Assembly (NCBI RefSeq): GCF_900636385.1
Contig: NZ_LR134269.1
Span: forward strand, 1,860,001-1,924,000
Source: Staphylococcus warneri
GTDB lineage: Bacteria; Bacillota; Bacilli; Staphylococcales; Staphylococcaceae
Length of the DNA stretch: 64,000 nucleotides
Direction: 5' to 3'
This document shows positions 34,762 to 44,582 of the stretch, one piece after another; the stretch's first letter is position 1, and each line of letters begins with the position of its first letter. The notes beneath the pieces are model-generated. The model worked only from the letters and a program-made list of their open reading frames with translations, searched no databases and had not been told where the DNA came from. Made by a program: the position numbers and the translations under genes.

Positions 34762-36069
34762 TTATTTAGATACTTTAAGCTCAATAACTTCTCTTAATTG
34801 ACGTTTTACGTCTTCAATTGGCAATTCTCTAACAACTGGGTCTAAGAATCCATGAATAACTAGGCGTTCAGCTTCTCTTCTAGAAATACCACGGCTCATT
34901 AAGTAGTATAGTTGTTCTGGATCTACACGACCTACAGACGCTGCGTGTCCCGCTTCTACATCATCTTCATCGATTAATAAGATAGGGTTAGCATCTCCTC
35001 GTGCATTTTCAGAAAGCATTAACACACGTGATTCTTGGTTTGCGATTGATTTAGTACCACCATGTTTGATGTAACCAATACCGTTAAATACAGAAGATGC
35101 ATTTTCTTTCATTACACCATGTTTTAAGATATAGCCATCTGTCTCTTTACCATATTGAACAATTTTAGAAGTTAAATTAATTTTTTGGTCACCAGTACCG
35201 ACTACAACAGATTTAAGTTCACTTGTTGAACGGTCACCCATTAAGTTTGTAGTATTATCAATAATTTGACTTCCTTCATTCATTAATCCTAAAGCCCAAT
35301 TAATTGATGCATCCGCTTCTGTAGTACCTCTTCTAATGATATGTCCAGTAAATCCTTTATCTAAATAGTCTACTGAACCATACGTAATATTAGAATTTGC
35401 ACCTGCGATAACTTCAGAAACAATATTAATTTGATTTCCTTCACCGCTTGCATTAGATAAATAGTTTTCGACATAAGTTACTTCTGCACTTTGCTCAGTA
35501 ACGATGATGACGTGATTATAAAAACTTGTATTTTCATCATCATGTAACACAACATATTGTACTGGATGCTCAACTACTACATTTTTAGGTACGTAAACGA
35601 ATACGCCACCATTCATTAAAGCAGTGTGTAAAGCAGTTAAACGGTGTTCATCAACATTTACAGCATCTGTCATATAATATTTTTGAACTAAATCACTATG
35701 ATTAACAAGCGCTTCTGATAAACCTTCAATAATGACACCATCATTTTTAGCTTGCTCAGAAACTTGTGTGTAAGCTAAGTCATTATTATGTTGAATAACT
35801 AAGTTTTCAGTATTTTCAACATCGATAATTTTCTTAACAGATTCAGGTAGTTCTTCTAAACTTTGATATACACTGCCTTCAGTGTGATGTTGTTTAAAAC
35901 TATCAAAGTCCCATTTTCTTAATTTTGTTTTATCAGGTTTTGGCATTTCTAAAGTTTCTGTTAATTTCAACGCTTTATTACGTAATTCTGTCATCCAAGA
36001 AGGTTCATTGTGCGCTTTTGAATAATCAACAAGTTGTTCTTCAGAAATGTTCAAAGTTTCAGTTGTCAT
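34762..36069 (-). CDS. sufD: Fe-S assembly protein SufD
   Basis: 435-aa SufB paralogue, partner in the SufBC2D complex. The C-terminal SufBD domain carries VEAGHAASVGRVDPEQLYYL, with the histidine of the SufB-SufD interface region. It is 35 bases upstream of sufS and 105 bases after sufC. No terminator lies in the latter gap. Confidence 0.95.
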   Translation of the reverse strand: MTTETLNISEEQLVDYSKAHNEPSWMTELRNKALKLTETLEMPKPDKTKLRKWDFDSFKQHHTEGSVYQSLEELPESVKKIIDVENTENLVIQHNNDLAYTQVSEQAKNDGVIIEGLSEALVNHSDLVQKYYMTDAVNVDEHRLTALHTALMNGGVFVYVPKNVVVEHPVQYVVLHDDENTSFYNHVIIVTEQSAEVTYVENYLSNASGEGNQINIVSEVIAGANSNITYGSVDYLDKGFTGHIIRRGTTEADASINWALGLMNEGSQIIDNTTNLMGDRSTSELKSVVVGTGDQKINLTSKIVQYGKETDGYILKHGVMKENASSVFNGIGYIKHGGTKSIANQESRVLMLSENARGDANPILLIDEDDVEAGHAASVGRVDPEQLYYLMSRGISRREAERLVIHGFLDPVVRELPIEDVKRQLREVIELKVSK

Positions 36070-36174
36070 AACTCTTATCCTCCCACTTGATGAAATAGTA
36101 TTAATAAGTCAATGTTCAGTTTCATCATTTATACGAACATCTCAACGAGCTTACAATCGATGAATCAATATCGA

Positions 36175-36936
36175 TTATTCAGCTGCACCAAATTCTTCTT
36201 TAACCCATTCGTAACCTTCTTCTTCAAGACGTTTCGCTAACTCTGGTCCTCCAGATTTAACTACTTTACCACCATACATAACATGTACTTTGTCAGGTGT
36301 AATATAGTTTAATAAACGTTGATAGTGAGTAATCATTAATGCACCGAAATCTTCTCCACGCATTTGATTAATACCTTTAGATACTACTTTTAACGCATCA
36401 ATATCTAAACCTGAGTCAATTTCATCTAAAATTGCAAACTTAGGTTCTAACATCATTAATTGTAGGATTTCGTTACGTTTTTTCTCTCCGCCTGAGAAAC
36501 CTTCATTTAGATAACGTTGTGCCATATCTTGGTCAATATCTAAGAAATCCATTTCTTTATCTAATTTTTTAATAAATTGCATTAAGTTGATTTCTTGTCC
36601 TTCTTCACGTTTAGCATTGATTGCTGAACGCATGAAATCAGCGTTAGTAACACCTGTTATCTCTGAAGGATATTGCATTGCTAAGAATAATCCTGCTTTA
36701 GCTCTTTCATCAACTTCTAATTCTAAAATGTTAACACCATCAAGTAATACTTCACCTTGTGTTACTTCATAGCTTGGATGACCCATAATTGCAGATGATA
36801 ATGTTGATTTACCAGTACCATTTGGTCCCATAATGGCATGAATTTCCCCAGTATTAATTGTTAAATTAACACCTTTTAAAATTTCTTTATCGTCAATAGA
36901 CACGTGTAGGTCTTTAATTTCTAATGTTGATGACAT
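36175..36936 (-). CDS. sufC: ABC-type ATPase SufC
   Basis: 253-aa ATPase driving conformational change in the SufB-SufD scaffold. Walker A is GPNGTGKST at residues 37-45, the signature is [10 protein letters not shown], and Walker B is [12 protein letters not shown]. First gene of the operon; a promoter sits just upstream. Confidence 0.97.
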   Translation of the reverse strand: MSSTLEIKDLHVSIDDKEILKGVNLTINTGEIHAIMGPNGTGKSTLSSAIMGHPSYEVTQGEVLLDGVNILELEVDERAKAGLFLAMQYPSEITGVTNADFMRSAINAKREEGQEINLMQFIKKLDKEMDFLDIDQDMAQRYLNEGFSGGEKKRNEILQLMMLEPKFAILDEIDSGLDIDALKVVSKGINQMRGEDFGALMITHYQRLLNYITPDKVHVMYGGKVVKSGGPELAKRLEEEGYEWVKEEFGAAE

Positions 36937-36973
36937 TTATATTCCCTCCATAAAATATAAAGTTTTCTTAACT

Positions 36974-37002
36974 AGTTTATAATAATTTTAATCTGTAGTC
37001 AA
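36974..37002 (-). promoter_or_regulatory. Candidate suf promoter
   Basis: TTGACT-N17-TAAACT on the minus strand (or TATAAA at 15-base spacing), ending about 38 bases before the sufC ATG. Confidence 0.5.
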
Positions 37003-37190
37003 AAAGCCTTTGGAATTTTCAATCCTGTTCATTATAACGTACTTACTGGATAATATAAACTTTTTAAAACCGTAAATTAGAGTAATTCTTTTCAAAAAAC
37101 GATTTTCATCTATTGTTTTTAGTTATTTCAAATGATAACGAAATATGCATCTTTCTCAATAGACACTTTTTAGACAAATAGTTGTTTTAT

Positions 37191-37220
37191 TTAACTCAAG
37201 CCAACGAATTATGTTATTAT
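37191..37220 (+). promoter_or_regulatory. Candidate promoter of the DUF368 gene
   Basis: TTAACT-N18-TATTAT, about 38 bases upstream of the ATG at 37258. Confidence 0.45.
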
Positions 37221-37257
37221 ACACTTTAACCTTTTAGGGTTAAGAAAGGAGACATTA

Positions 37258-38118
37258 ATGAAAAACTTTAAATGGATTAATGTATTAAAAGGTTTTGGTA
37301 TGGGTACAAGTGATTTAGTACCTGGTGTCAGTGGTGGCACTATAGCACTTTTACTTGGAATTTATGATGGTTTTATTAGTTCCATTAGTGGCTTATTTTC
37401 AAGAAGGTTTTGGCCTAGTTTGAAATTTTTATTACCTATTATAATAGGTATGCTTTTAGCAATCGGTATATTAAGCAATCTATTTAACTATTTGCTTAGT
37501 ACACATGAAATTCCAACAATGTTCTTTTTCACCGGGTTAATCATTGGAATTATTCCTTACCTTCTTAAAGTGTCACATTTTAAAGCAACTTTTAAAGCAA
37601 AGCATTACATTGTAGTTTTGGTTGGCATCGCAATATTGGTGATCATGACCCTACTTAATGGTGGAGACAAGCACACAGGAGAAACATTATCTTTATCTAC
37701 TAGTCTTATTATTAAATATTATATTGCAGGTATATGTGCTTCTAGTGCAATGCTCTTACCAGGTATTTCAGGTTCATTTATGTTACTTATATTTGGTGCT
37801 TATGGTACTGTAATGTATGCTATATCTCAATTAGTAAAATTTAATTTCAATGCTTTACCTATACTTTTAATAGTAGGTTTAGGTATCCTAACTGGATTCT
37901 TAGTGTCAAGTAAATTAATCCAATACTTGTTACATCATCATACAACCATGACATTCGCATTAATTATAGGCTTTGTTATTGGATCCATATTTGCTGTTTA
38001 TCCAGGCTTACCTAAATCCGCTTTGACATGGATCATTTCTATTGTCACTTTAATTGTTGGCTTTATTGTTAGCTATGTCTTAGGACAAATAACTGCTAAA
38101 AATGAAGAACAAATATAA
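37258..38118 (+). CDS. popT: DUF368 undecaprenyl-phosphate carrier (PopT-type)
   Basis: 286-aa membrane protein with about eight helices and two inverted copies of the DUF368 motif: DLVPGVSGG (residues 19-27) and LLPGISGS in the second half. DUF368 proteins have been identified as PopT, which returns undecaprenyl phosphate to the cytoplasmic face for reuse in wall and teichoic-acid synthesis; the staphylococcal member was among those studied, as I recall. A strong AAAGGAG site precedes the ATG. Confidence 0.87.
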   Translation: MKNFKWINVLKGFGMGTSDLVPGVSGGTIALLLGIYDGFISSISGLFSRRFWPSLKFLLPIIIGMLLAIGILSNLFNYLLSTHEIPTMFFFTGLIIGIIPYLLKVSHFKATFKAKHYIVVLVGIAILVIMTLLNGGDKHTGETLSLSTSLIIKYYIAGICASSAMLLPGISGSFMLLIFGAYGTVMYAISQLVKFNFNALPILLIVGLGILTGFLVSSKLIQYLLHHHTTMTFALIIGFVIGSIFAVYPGLPKSALTWIISIVTLIVGFIVSYVLGQITAKNEEQI

Positions 38119-38122
38119 AAAT

Positions 38123-38158
38123 AAGGCTCTCAAACACTAATGTGGATGAGAGCCTTTT
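38123..38158. terminator. Terminator after popT and csbD-like gene
   Basis: Stem AAGGCTCTCA / TGAGAGCCTT followed by TTGATTATTT; A-rich on the left. Confidence 0.78.
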
Positions 38159-38171
38159 GATTATTTAATAA

Positions 38172-38339
38172 TTATTCTTTGTTACCTTTAACTTTATCGA
38201 TAACATTATTTACTGCTTCTTTTACTTTACCAGAAGCTTTATCTTCTTTACCTTCTTTTTCAAGGTTTTCGTTATCAGTTACGTTACCTACAGTTTCTTT
38301 TACATTACCTTTTGCTTGTTCGAATTTATCTTCAGCCAT
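38172..38339 (-). CDS. CsbD-family stress protein
   Basis: 55-aa, Lys/Glu-rich, helix-forming protein. Two similar halves carry the CsbD motif: [17 protein letters not shown] and [15 protein letters not shown]. CsbD proteins are induced by general stress and have no known activity. A sigma-B-like promoter lies upstream, which agrees. The ribosome site GGAGG is seven bases before the ATG. Confidence 0.88.
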   Translation of the reverse strand: MAEDKFEQAKGNVKETVGNVTDNENLEKEGKEDKASGKVKEAVNNVIDKVKGNKE

Positions 38340-38386
38340 GATGAATTCCTCCTAGTATTTATTTAGTAAGTTATTATGCTTAATTT

Positions 38387-38411
38387 ATACCACTATTCAT
38401 ACTATATAAAC
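38387..38411 (-). promoter_or_regulatory. Sigma-B-like promoter of the csbD-type gene
   Basis: GTTTAT-N13-TGGTAT on the minus strand, close to the sigma-B pattern GTTTAA-N12-15-GGGTAT; it lies about 48 bases upstream of the ATG. Confidence 0.6.
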
Positions 38412-38502
38412 ATTTATTTTCAAAAAATTAATATTAATTGATGGTCTAATATGAAAATAATGCCTTTCAAATATATTACGCTTATAAAAAAGGGATGGTT
38501 AA

Positions 38503-38667
38503 ATGTTTACAATAATTGTCCATATAGTAGCAATATTATTAATACTCATATCCTTGATTTTAATTATTAAAAATCAATTTACTAAGCCTGATAATAATGC
38601 TATGTTACCTTCTACACTTCTACTTATTGCTTCATTAATTTTGTTACTTTATAACCTATTTAAATGA
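38503..38667 (+). CDS. Small two-helix membrane protein
   Basis: 54-aa open frame with AAGGGATGG at a good distance before the ATG. Two hydrophobic stretches, at about residues 4-22 and 35-51, are joined by the polar loop KNQFTKPDNN. I do not recognise a family. It lies alone between csbD and metQ, and the nearest downstream terminator is oriented for the opposite strand. Confidence 0.6.
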   Translation: MFTIIVHIVAILLILISLILIIKNQFTKPDNNAMLPSTLLLIASLILLLYNLFK

Positions 38668-38711
38668 GCTTATTAGATATTAAAAAAATTATACAAATGA
38701 TATAAATATAA

Positions 38712-38744
38712 AAAATCCTCAAGCACTTTTGTCTTGAGGATTTT
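38712..38744 (-). terminator. metNPQ terminator
   Basis: Stem AAAATCCTCAAG / CTTGAGGATTTT with a T-rich tail on the minus strand. Confidence 0.85.
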
Positions 38745-38757
38745 ACTATTTCTATAA

Positions 38758-39567
38758 TTATTCTGCTGGCACTACAGCACCATCATATTTTTTATTAATG
38801 TAGTCTTTAATTTCTTTTGAACGTAAAACTTTCATTAATTCTTTAATTTTCTTATCGTCTTTATGTCCATCTTTAACTGCGATTAAGTTAGCATATGGAT
38901 TATCTTTAGCTTTTTCATAAGCGATTGAGTCTTTTTTAGGATTTAATTTTTGATCAATAGCATAATTTGAGTTAATGATAACTGCATCTGCATCTTGTTT
39001 TTGATAGATTTTTGGTAAGAATTCTGCTGATTGTTTGTTGTTAAATTTGATGTCTTTTTTGTTTTCAGTGATGTCACTGAATTTTGCGTCTTCAATTTTA
39101 ACGCCTTTTTTAATTTTAATTAATCCTTCATCCACGAAGAATTTAAGGAAACGACCTTGTTCTGCAGGATTGTTAGAAACGTATACTGTTGCACCTTTAG
39201 GTAAATCTTTTAAGCTTTTATACTTTTTAGAGTAGACAGCCATTGGTTCTAATTCTACGTCACCAGCTGATTCAATTTTGTATCCTTTTTCTTTACTTTC
39301 AGTTTTTAAATAAGGTGTATGTTGGAAGAAGTTGGCATCTAATTCACCTTTATCTAATAATTTGTTAGGTGTTGTATAGTCGTTGATTGTTTGAATATCT
39401 AATTTATAACCTTTTTTCTCTAATAATGGTTTTGCTTTTTCTAAAATTTCTGCGTGAGGTGCAGGTGAAGCACCTACTTTAATTGTCTTGTCGTCATCCT
39501 TACCTCCACATGCTGCTAATGCTACAGTTAAAGATAATAATAATAAAATACCTAAAATTTTCTTCAT
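38758..39567 (-). CDS. metQ: Methionine-binding lipoprotein MetQ
   Basis: 269-aa NlpA-type solute-binding lipoprotein. The signal peptide ends in LAAC with C20 as the lipid site, and the mature domain shows the family blocks NDYTTPNKLL and FFQHTPYL. It captures methionine or methionine peptides for the MetN-MetP transporter. Expression should fall at high SAM through the riboswitch ahead of metN. Confidence 0.93.
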   Translation of the reverse strand: MKKILGILLLLSLTVALAACGGKDDDKTIKVGASPAPHAEILEKAKPLLEKKGYKLDIQTINDYTTPNKLLDKGELDANFFQHTPYLKTESKEKGYKIESAGDVELEPMAVYSKKYKSLKDLPKGATVYVSNNPAEQGRFLKFFVDEGLIKIKKGVKIEDAKFSDITENKKDIKFNNKQSAEFLPKIYQKQDADAVIINSNYAIDQKLNPKKDSIAYEKAKDNPYANLIAVKDGHKDDKKIKELMKVLRSKEIKDYINKKYDGAVVPAE

Positions 39568-39585
39568 TGATTTGTCCCCTTTTCT

Positions 39586-40281
39586 TTAGCGTTTATCAAT
39601 TTTGTTTGTAACCCAGTCACCAATAAATTGGATGATGAATACAATGATTAAGATGAAAACTGTTGAAACTAAAATAACGTCTTTTTGATTTCGAGTGAAA
39701 CCTGTTAAGTAAGCTAAGTTACCTAAACCACCAGCACCGATAACTCCGGCAATTGCTGTAGATCCCACTAATGCAATTGCTGTTACTGTTAAACCTGATA
39801 CTAACGCCGGCATTGCTTCAGGTAGTAATACTTTTCTTACTACAGTCCAAGTATTAGCACCCATAGACCACGCTGCCTCAATTACCCCTTTATCTATCTC
39901 TTTGAAAGCAATTTCTACTAATCTAGCATAGAATGGCGCTGCACCTATGATTAATGCAGGTAGTGCACCTGTTGGACCACTTATTGTGCCTAAAACGACA
40001 CTTGTAAATGGTATTAATAACAAGATTAAAATGATGAACGGTATCGCTCTAAATAGGTTCACGATAAATGAAACGATTGAATAAAATATTCTTGCCACTT
40101 TTGAATGACTCTTAGCCGATAAAAATAATAAAACACCTAAAATCAATCCAAATATAAAAGCAAATATTGTTGATACGACAGTCATATAAAGTGTTTCAAC
40201 AATGGCTTGCCAAACTTCTGGCCATTGGACGTTCGGCATTGTAATCATTTCTTGGAGTATTTCTCCAACTGACTTACCCAT
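39586..40281 (-). CDS. metP: Methionine ABC transporter permease MetP/MetI
   Basis: 231-aa permease with five or six helices and the EAA-type coupling loop [22 protein letters not shown]. It forms the membrane dimer that MetN powers. Its ATG overlaps the metN stop by eight bases and metQ follows 18 bases later. Confidence 0.93.
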   Translation of the reverse strand: MGKSVGEILQEMITMPNVQWPEVWQAIVETLYMTVVSTIFAFIFGLILGVLLFLSAKSHSKVARIFYSIVSFIVNLFRAIPFIILILLLIPFTSVVLGTISGPTGALPALIIGAAPFYARLVEIAFKEIDKGVIEAAWSMGANTWTVVRKVLLPEAMPALVSGLTVTAIALVGSTAIAGVIGAGGLGNLAYLTGFTRNQKDVILVSTVFILIIVFIIQFIGDWVTNKIDKR

Positions 40282-41299
40282 GTCTTAACACCTCCACATT
40301 CACATGTTTCTCATTAAGATTAGATTTGAAATCTTCGAAATTTTCAGAACTTATAAAAGGTATATGGATAACTAAAAATCCTAATGTACCATTTCTTGTA
40401 TTTTTAATGTCAGCTTCTAAAATATTAACGTCAATCTGATGCGTTTTTGTAATGTACGATACAATTGGTTGAGTCGTATTTTCACCGTTAAAATTCAATC
40501 TAACTATGTAAGCATTGTTATCTAATGGTTCTAACGCATCTAATGATTCCTCAAAATCCTCATTTAAATCATCTTTTACAAATCGTCTCGTTACTTCGTG
40601 TTGTGGATTTTCAAATACTTGGCTAACTTGACCTTGTTCTATCACGCGTCCGTTTTCCATAACTGCGACTTCATCACAAATTCGGCGAATCACTTGCATT
40701 TCATGTGTGATTAACACGATTGTTAAATTTTGTTGCTCACGTATTTTTAATAATAAGTCTAAAATTTCATCTGTAGTTTGAGGATCAAGTGCACTTGTAG
40801 CTTCATCACAAAGCAATACTGTCGGATCATTGGCTAATGCTCTGGCAATACCAACTCTTTGTTTCTGTCCACCAGACAACTCAGATGGATAAGCATTTTC
40901 TCGTCCCTTCAAGCCTACAAGTTCTATTAATTCATTTGCCTTACGTTTTGCTTCTCCTCTAGATAATCCTGCAATTTCTAGTGGGAATGTAATATTTTTA
41001 AGTACAGTTCTCGACCATAGTAAATTAAAATGTTGGAAAATCATACTTACTTTTTGGCGCTTCTTACGTAAATCTGACTTCGATAATTGACTTATGCTAT
41101 CTCCATCAATAATAACTTCTCCAGAAGTGGGTGCTTCTAAATTATTAAACATTCTAATTAAGGTACTCTTACCTGCTCCAGAAAAACCAATCACCCCAAA
41201 AATGGAACCGGATTGAATGTTTAAATCAACGTGATCTACAGCGAGTACGTCTTTATTTTTCGTATGATATCGTTTCACGATTTGTTTTAACTCAATCAC
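40274..41299 (-). CDS. metN: Methionine ABC transporter ATPase MetN (GTG start)
   Basis: 341-aa ATPase. Walker [10 protein letters not shown] is at residues 38-46, signature [10 protein letters not shown], Walker [13 protein letters not shown], and a C-terminal NIL domain (~265-341) senses methionine. The GTG at 41299 is chosen because AAGGAGG sits seven bases before it; the frame opening at 41350 lies inside the riboswitch terminator region and is not credible. Confidence 0.94.
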   Translation of the reverse strand: MIELKQIVKRYHTKNKDVLAVDHVDLNIQSGSIFGVIGFSGAGKSTLIRMFNNLEAPTSGEVIIDGDSISQLSKSDLRKKRQKVSMIFQHFNLLWSRTVLKNITFPLEIAGLSRGEAKRKANELIELVGLKGRENAYPSELSGGQKQRVGIARALANDPTVLLCDEATSALDPQTTDEILDLLLKIREQQNLTIVLITHEMQVIRRICDEVAVMENGRVIEQGQVSQVFENPQHEVTRRFVKDDLNEDFEESLDALEPLDNNAYIVRLNFNGENTTQPIVSYITKTHQIDVNILEADIKNTRNGTLGFLVIHIPFISSENFEDFKSNLNEKHVNVEVLRHG

Positions 41300-41333
41300 G
41301 TTAATGCCTCCTTGTTTATAACTAATACAAATT

Positions 41334-41490
41334 AAAAAATGCTTCCTCAAAACTTTAGACTGTTTGAGAAAGCATTTTAAAATATCTTTCTCTCATCTTC
41401 TAAAGTTTACCTTTATGTGAATTGGCACCATTTCTATATAAGACGGTTGCCGGGCTTCGTAGGGCACATCCCTCCACCTCTCTCGATAAG
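41334..41490 (-). promoter_or_regulatory. SAM-I (S-box) riboswitch with terminator
   Basis: On the minus strand the core reads CTTATCGAGAGAGGTGGAGG, then a GATGTGCCCTACGAAGCCCGGCAACC block, GGTGCCAATTC and finally AGATGAGAG: the ordered conserved pieces of an S-box aptamer (41388-41490). A terminator hairpin with AAATGCTTTCTCAAA / TTTGAGGAAGCATTT and a T run follows at 41334-41378. High SAM should end transcription before metNPQ. Confidence 0.95.
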
Positions 41491-41517
41491 AGTGTTTGCA
41501 TGATTTAATTTTATTTA

Positions 41518-41546
41518 ATCCTACCATCACGGTAGAGATTCGTCAA
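41518..41546 (-). promoter_or_regulatory. Promoter of the metNPQ leader
   Basis: TTGACG-N17-TAGGAT on the minus strand, about 28 bases upstream of the S-box core. Confidence 0.55.
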
Positions 41547-41549
41547 TAA

Positions 41550-41846
41550 TTATTTTAAATTTTCTAACAAATAAGGAACAGACCTAAACGCATACAATCT
41601 TTTTACTTCTTTATCCTTATTCATTAACATTAATACTGGTACTGACATAATTTGATGTGTTTCACTAAACTTTGGATGAAAGTTCATATCAATTTTCTTA
41701 ACCGGAAGTTTCAAAATTTCATTTGCAATATCCAACATTCTTTCAGACACTTTACATGTACCGCATGTAGGCGTATATCCGAAAATGAGATGTTTATCTT
41801 CACCAAAGTTTTCAGTCACATCGTCTATTTCGATTGATTTACTCAT
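41550..41846 (-). CDS. Thioredoxin-like protein (CGTC)
   Basis: 98-aa thioredoxin-fold protein with the redox pair C28 and C31 in TPTCGTCK and the cis-proline region MSVPVLML. The active-site sequence CGTC differs from classical CGPC. It overlaps the toprim gene by eight bases, so the pair is coupled. The redox partner is unknown. Confidence 0.85.
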   Translation of the reverse strand: MSKSIEIDDVTENFGEDKHLIFGYTPTCGTCKVSERMLDIANEILKLPVKKIDMNFHPKFSETHQIMSVPVLMLMNKDKEVKRLYAFRSVPYLLENLK

Positions 41847-42225
41847 TCACTAAAACTAACCTTTCAGTTTTTAAATTAGGTATAAGGGATTTCTCTTTTT
41901 TGCAATTAAATCCATGTTTGGTAAGTACATGCGCTAAATAATTTTTAGGACAATTGGCCACTTCGCAAAATGTTTTATCTACAAAAATATGTTCAGACTC
42001 ACTTAAATACCGTTTGAACCATTTTCTAATTCGATCCCCTTCGTCATCTGAATCAGCTAAGACGAAAACTTGTTTACCATAAAGTGATTCTATCATATCA
42101 TCTATCTTATCTATACTCATAGTACCATGCGTACAAATAATACTTACTGGTTCTGCAATGACTTGCTGCACTCGTTTTTTATCAGATTTACCTTCAACAA
42201 TGATTACTTTATTCACAATAGTCAT
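41839..42225 (-). CDS. Small TOPRIM-domain protein
   Basis: 128-aa protein almost wholly a TOPRIM fold: the catalytic Glu in VEGKSD (E11) and the DxD in LADSDDEGD (D58, D60). It resembles RNase M5-like and primase-like small TOPRIM proteins. The gene is conserved beside the thioredoxin-like gene in staphylococci as I recall. Its nucleic-acid substrate is unknown. Confidence 0.8.
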   Translation of the reverse strand: MTIVNKVIIVEGKSDKKRVQQVIAEPVSIICTHGTMSIDKIDDMIESLYGKQVFVLADSDDEGDRIRKWFKRYLSESEHIFVDKTFCEVANCPKNYLAHVLTKHGFNCKKEKSLIPNLKTERLVLVNE

Positions 42226-42534
42226 AAGTATTCACCCTTTAAAAATCGAAAATTAGCTATCACTATTTAATTCCACGAAGATGCTATTTATAAAACATAT
42301 ACTACAAAAACTTAAAATGAATTAACCATTTCATTACACTGTTAATATCTTTTTTACAAATAGCATCAATGTCTTTTTAAATCTAAGTTCATCAGATTAT
42401 ATGTACGCATGCCTATAAAATTCTTCCTTCGGTTCGCCTCTGCTTTCGCAATGGCATAAGTGTTTCTAAAATCTAAAGATTTAAGAAACACTAAAAAAAA
42501 ACTCCTTGATACGAGATCGAGGAGTTTGCAAATA
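42226..42534. other. 309-base region with a GC-richer structured segment
   Basis: No gene is seen. From about 42406 to 42490 the sequence is clearly richer in G+C than its surroundings, with paired ends ATGCC / GGCAT and a second hairpin AGTGTTTCT / AGAAACACT next to an A/T run. It could be an RNA gene or a leader; see findings. The gcvH terminator occupies the right end. Confidence 0.45.
42499..42527 (-). terminator. gcvH terminator
   Basis: Stem AAACTCCT / AGGAGTTT followed on the minus strand by a T8 run. Confidence 0.9.
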
Positions 42535-42945
<411 letters not shown>

Positions 42946-43090
42946 TTAATGATGCCATACCCACAATTATCAATCAACTATTATCTAAAAATTTTAAACC
43001 TTTAAATATTCGGATTTAAGATGTAAATTGGTATTTTTATGACTTTATTAAAATGAAAGTTCACTTTTTATATTTTGAAATGGTATCCAA

Positions 43091-43444
43091 TTATAACCAA
43101 GTATTTTTATACTCTTCTTCTTTAAAACCTAATGTGATTTTATCACCTAATATAGCTAAAGGTCTTTTCACTAACATGCCATCTGAAGCAAGTAATTCAA
43201 AACGTTCTTCGTCTGATAAATCATCTAATTTATTTTTTAAATCTAATTCACGATATTTGGCACCGTGTGTATTAAATAATTTTTTAGTGTCTACACCAGT
43301 TTTATCAACAATTTCTTTAAATTCATTTTTCGTTGGTGTATGTTGAACAATATCAATTGGTTCATAACTCACACCGTATTCATCTAAAAATTTTGCTGCT
43401 TTTTTGCAAGTTGTACAATTTGCATATTGGTAAAATTTAATCAT
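43091..43444 (-). CDS. ArsC/Spx-family protein
   Basis: 118-aa thioredoxin-fold protein with C10 and C13 in ANCTTCKKA and the ArsC-family segment MLVKRPLAI. The start at 43444 follows AAAGGAGG; a frame opening ten codons earlier would include it. The family holds arsenate reductase and Spx-type regulators. The protein is shorter than the 131-aa Spx I recall, so I call it only Spx/ArsC-like (YusI-type). Confidence 0.82.
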   Translation of the reverse strand: MIKFYQYANCTTCKKAAKFLDEYGVSYEPIDIVQHTPTKNEFKEIVDKTGVDTKKLFNTHGAKYRELDLKNKLDDLSDEERFELLASDGMLVKRPLAILGDKITLGFKEEEYKNTWL

Positions 43445-43584
43445 CGCTTTGCCTCCTTTATCTCTTAAATCCAATATATCATGTTATTTTAGAAAACGCT
43501 CTACTTTTTAAGCTTATTTTTTTATTTAAGTATTTTCATCCGTTATAATAAATTTACTAAATTTTTTCAAAGGAGCTTTTATAA

Positions 43585-43908
43585 ATGGAAAGTATTAAAA
43601 CAACTGAACAATTTAACGACACTGTCCAAAACGATCAACCTGTTATCGTCAAATTCGAAGCAGGTTGGTGCCCTGATTGTAAAGCAATGGATATGTGGAT
43701 AGACCCTATCGTTGAAAAATATAAGGATTATGAATGGTATACTGTAAATCGTGATGAATTGGAAGATGTAACTGCTGAAAATGATGTTATGGGTATTCCT
43801 AGTATTTTAGTATTTAAAAATGGTGAAAAGTTAGCTCATTTACACTCAGCAAATGCTAAATCTCCTGAACAAGTAGAATCATTCTTAGACGAAACATTCA
43901 ATAAATAA
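43585..43908 (+). CDS. Thioredoxin-like protein (WCPDCK)
   Basis: 107-aa thioredoxin-fold protein with C29 and C32 in GWCPDCK and the cis-Pro segment MGIPSILVF. It is the second atypical thioredoxin of this neighbourhood. The partner is unknown. It is preceded by AAAGGAG and monocistronic. Confidence 0.87.
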   Translation: MESIKTTEQFNDTVQNDQPVIVKFEAGWCPDCKAMDMWIDPIVEKYKDYEWYTVNRDELEDVTAENDVMGIPSILVFKNGEKLAHLHSANAKSPEQVESFLDETFNK

Positions 43909-43919
43909 TATACAAAAAA

Positions 43920-43993
43920 TGGTCGAGACATTGATTAAGTATCATAGTACCAACTTATTGGTTTATGACTTAGTTAACGTCTCGACCTTATTT
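43920..43993. terminator. Terminator between thioredoxin-like and nitroreductase genes
   Basis: Outer stem GGTCGAGAC / GTCTCGACC around a loop with further pairing (TAAGT / ACTTA); T-rich on the right, A-rich on the left. Confidence 0.8.
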
Positions 43994-44019
43994 TATTATA
44001 TTGCTCTACATCATCACTT

Positions 44020-44559
44020 TTAATACTCTGAAATTAGGTCTCTATTCTTACGTTTAGCTTTTGTCATTGGTTCTTCTAAATCAGTAAGATATAAGAATCC
44101 TGCTAATATTTCATCATCTTCAATATTTAATGCTTTACGGATTTTAGGTTCAAAAATATATGCAGGTGATTTCCAACAAGTACCAATACCTGCTTCATAA
44201 AGTAACAACATTAAATTTTGGGCAAATGCACCGAATGCAAAGTAATTTTCTCTATTTTGACGTTGTCTTGGATCTGCTTTCATAATCAACAACAACATGC
44301 CGCCTAGTTTTGTCACTTTATCATAATGATCAGCTCGCTTTTCCGGACTATCGGGGAAAGCAAAGCGTGTGATATCTTCACTCATGTTTCCTAATCTATC
44401 TTTAGCAACATGTACAACTCTCCACGGCTCTCTCATACCATGGTTAGGAGCATCGGTAGCCTTTTCTATAGCCTCATATAAAGCATTATCATCGATAGTC
44501 ATATCGTGTTTAAACTTCTTGACGCTTCTTCTGTTTGATATTGCATCTTGTAGTTCCAA
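44020..44559 (-). CDS. Nitroreductase-family FMN protein
   Basis: 179-aa NAD(P)H:FMN oxidoreductase-like protein. N-terminal NRRSVKKF and C-terminal LTDLEEPMTKAKRK are typical of the YdjA-like nitroreductases, with GIGTCWKSPAY in the FMN site. The substrate is unknown. An inverted repeat 24 bases upstream of the ATG suggests repressor control. Confidence 0.82.
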   Translation of the reverse strand: MELQDAISNRRSVKKFKHDMTIDDNALYEAIEKATDAPNHGMREPWRVVHVAKDRLGNMSEDITRFAFPDSPEKRADHYDKVTKLGGMLLLIMKADPRQRQNRENYFAFGAFAQNLMLLLYEAGIGTCWKSPAYIFEPKIRKALNIEDDEILAGFLYLTDLEEPMTKAKRKNRDLISEY

Positions 44560-44582
44560 TCATATCGCTCCTTCTTCGTTCA

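Larger units (their letters stand above)
36937..37257. other. 321-base divergent region between sufC and popT
   Basis: Holds the two promoters listed separately, one for each direction. Nothing else with clear structure is seen in the central ~180 bases. Confidence 0.6.
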
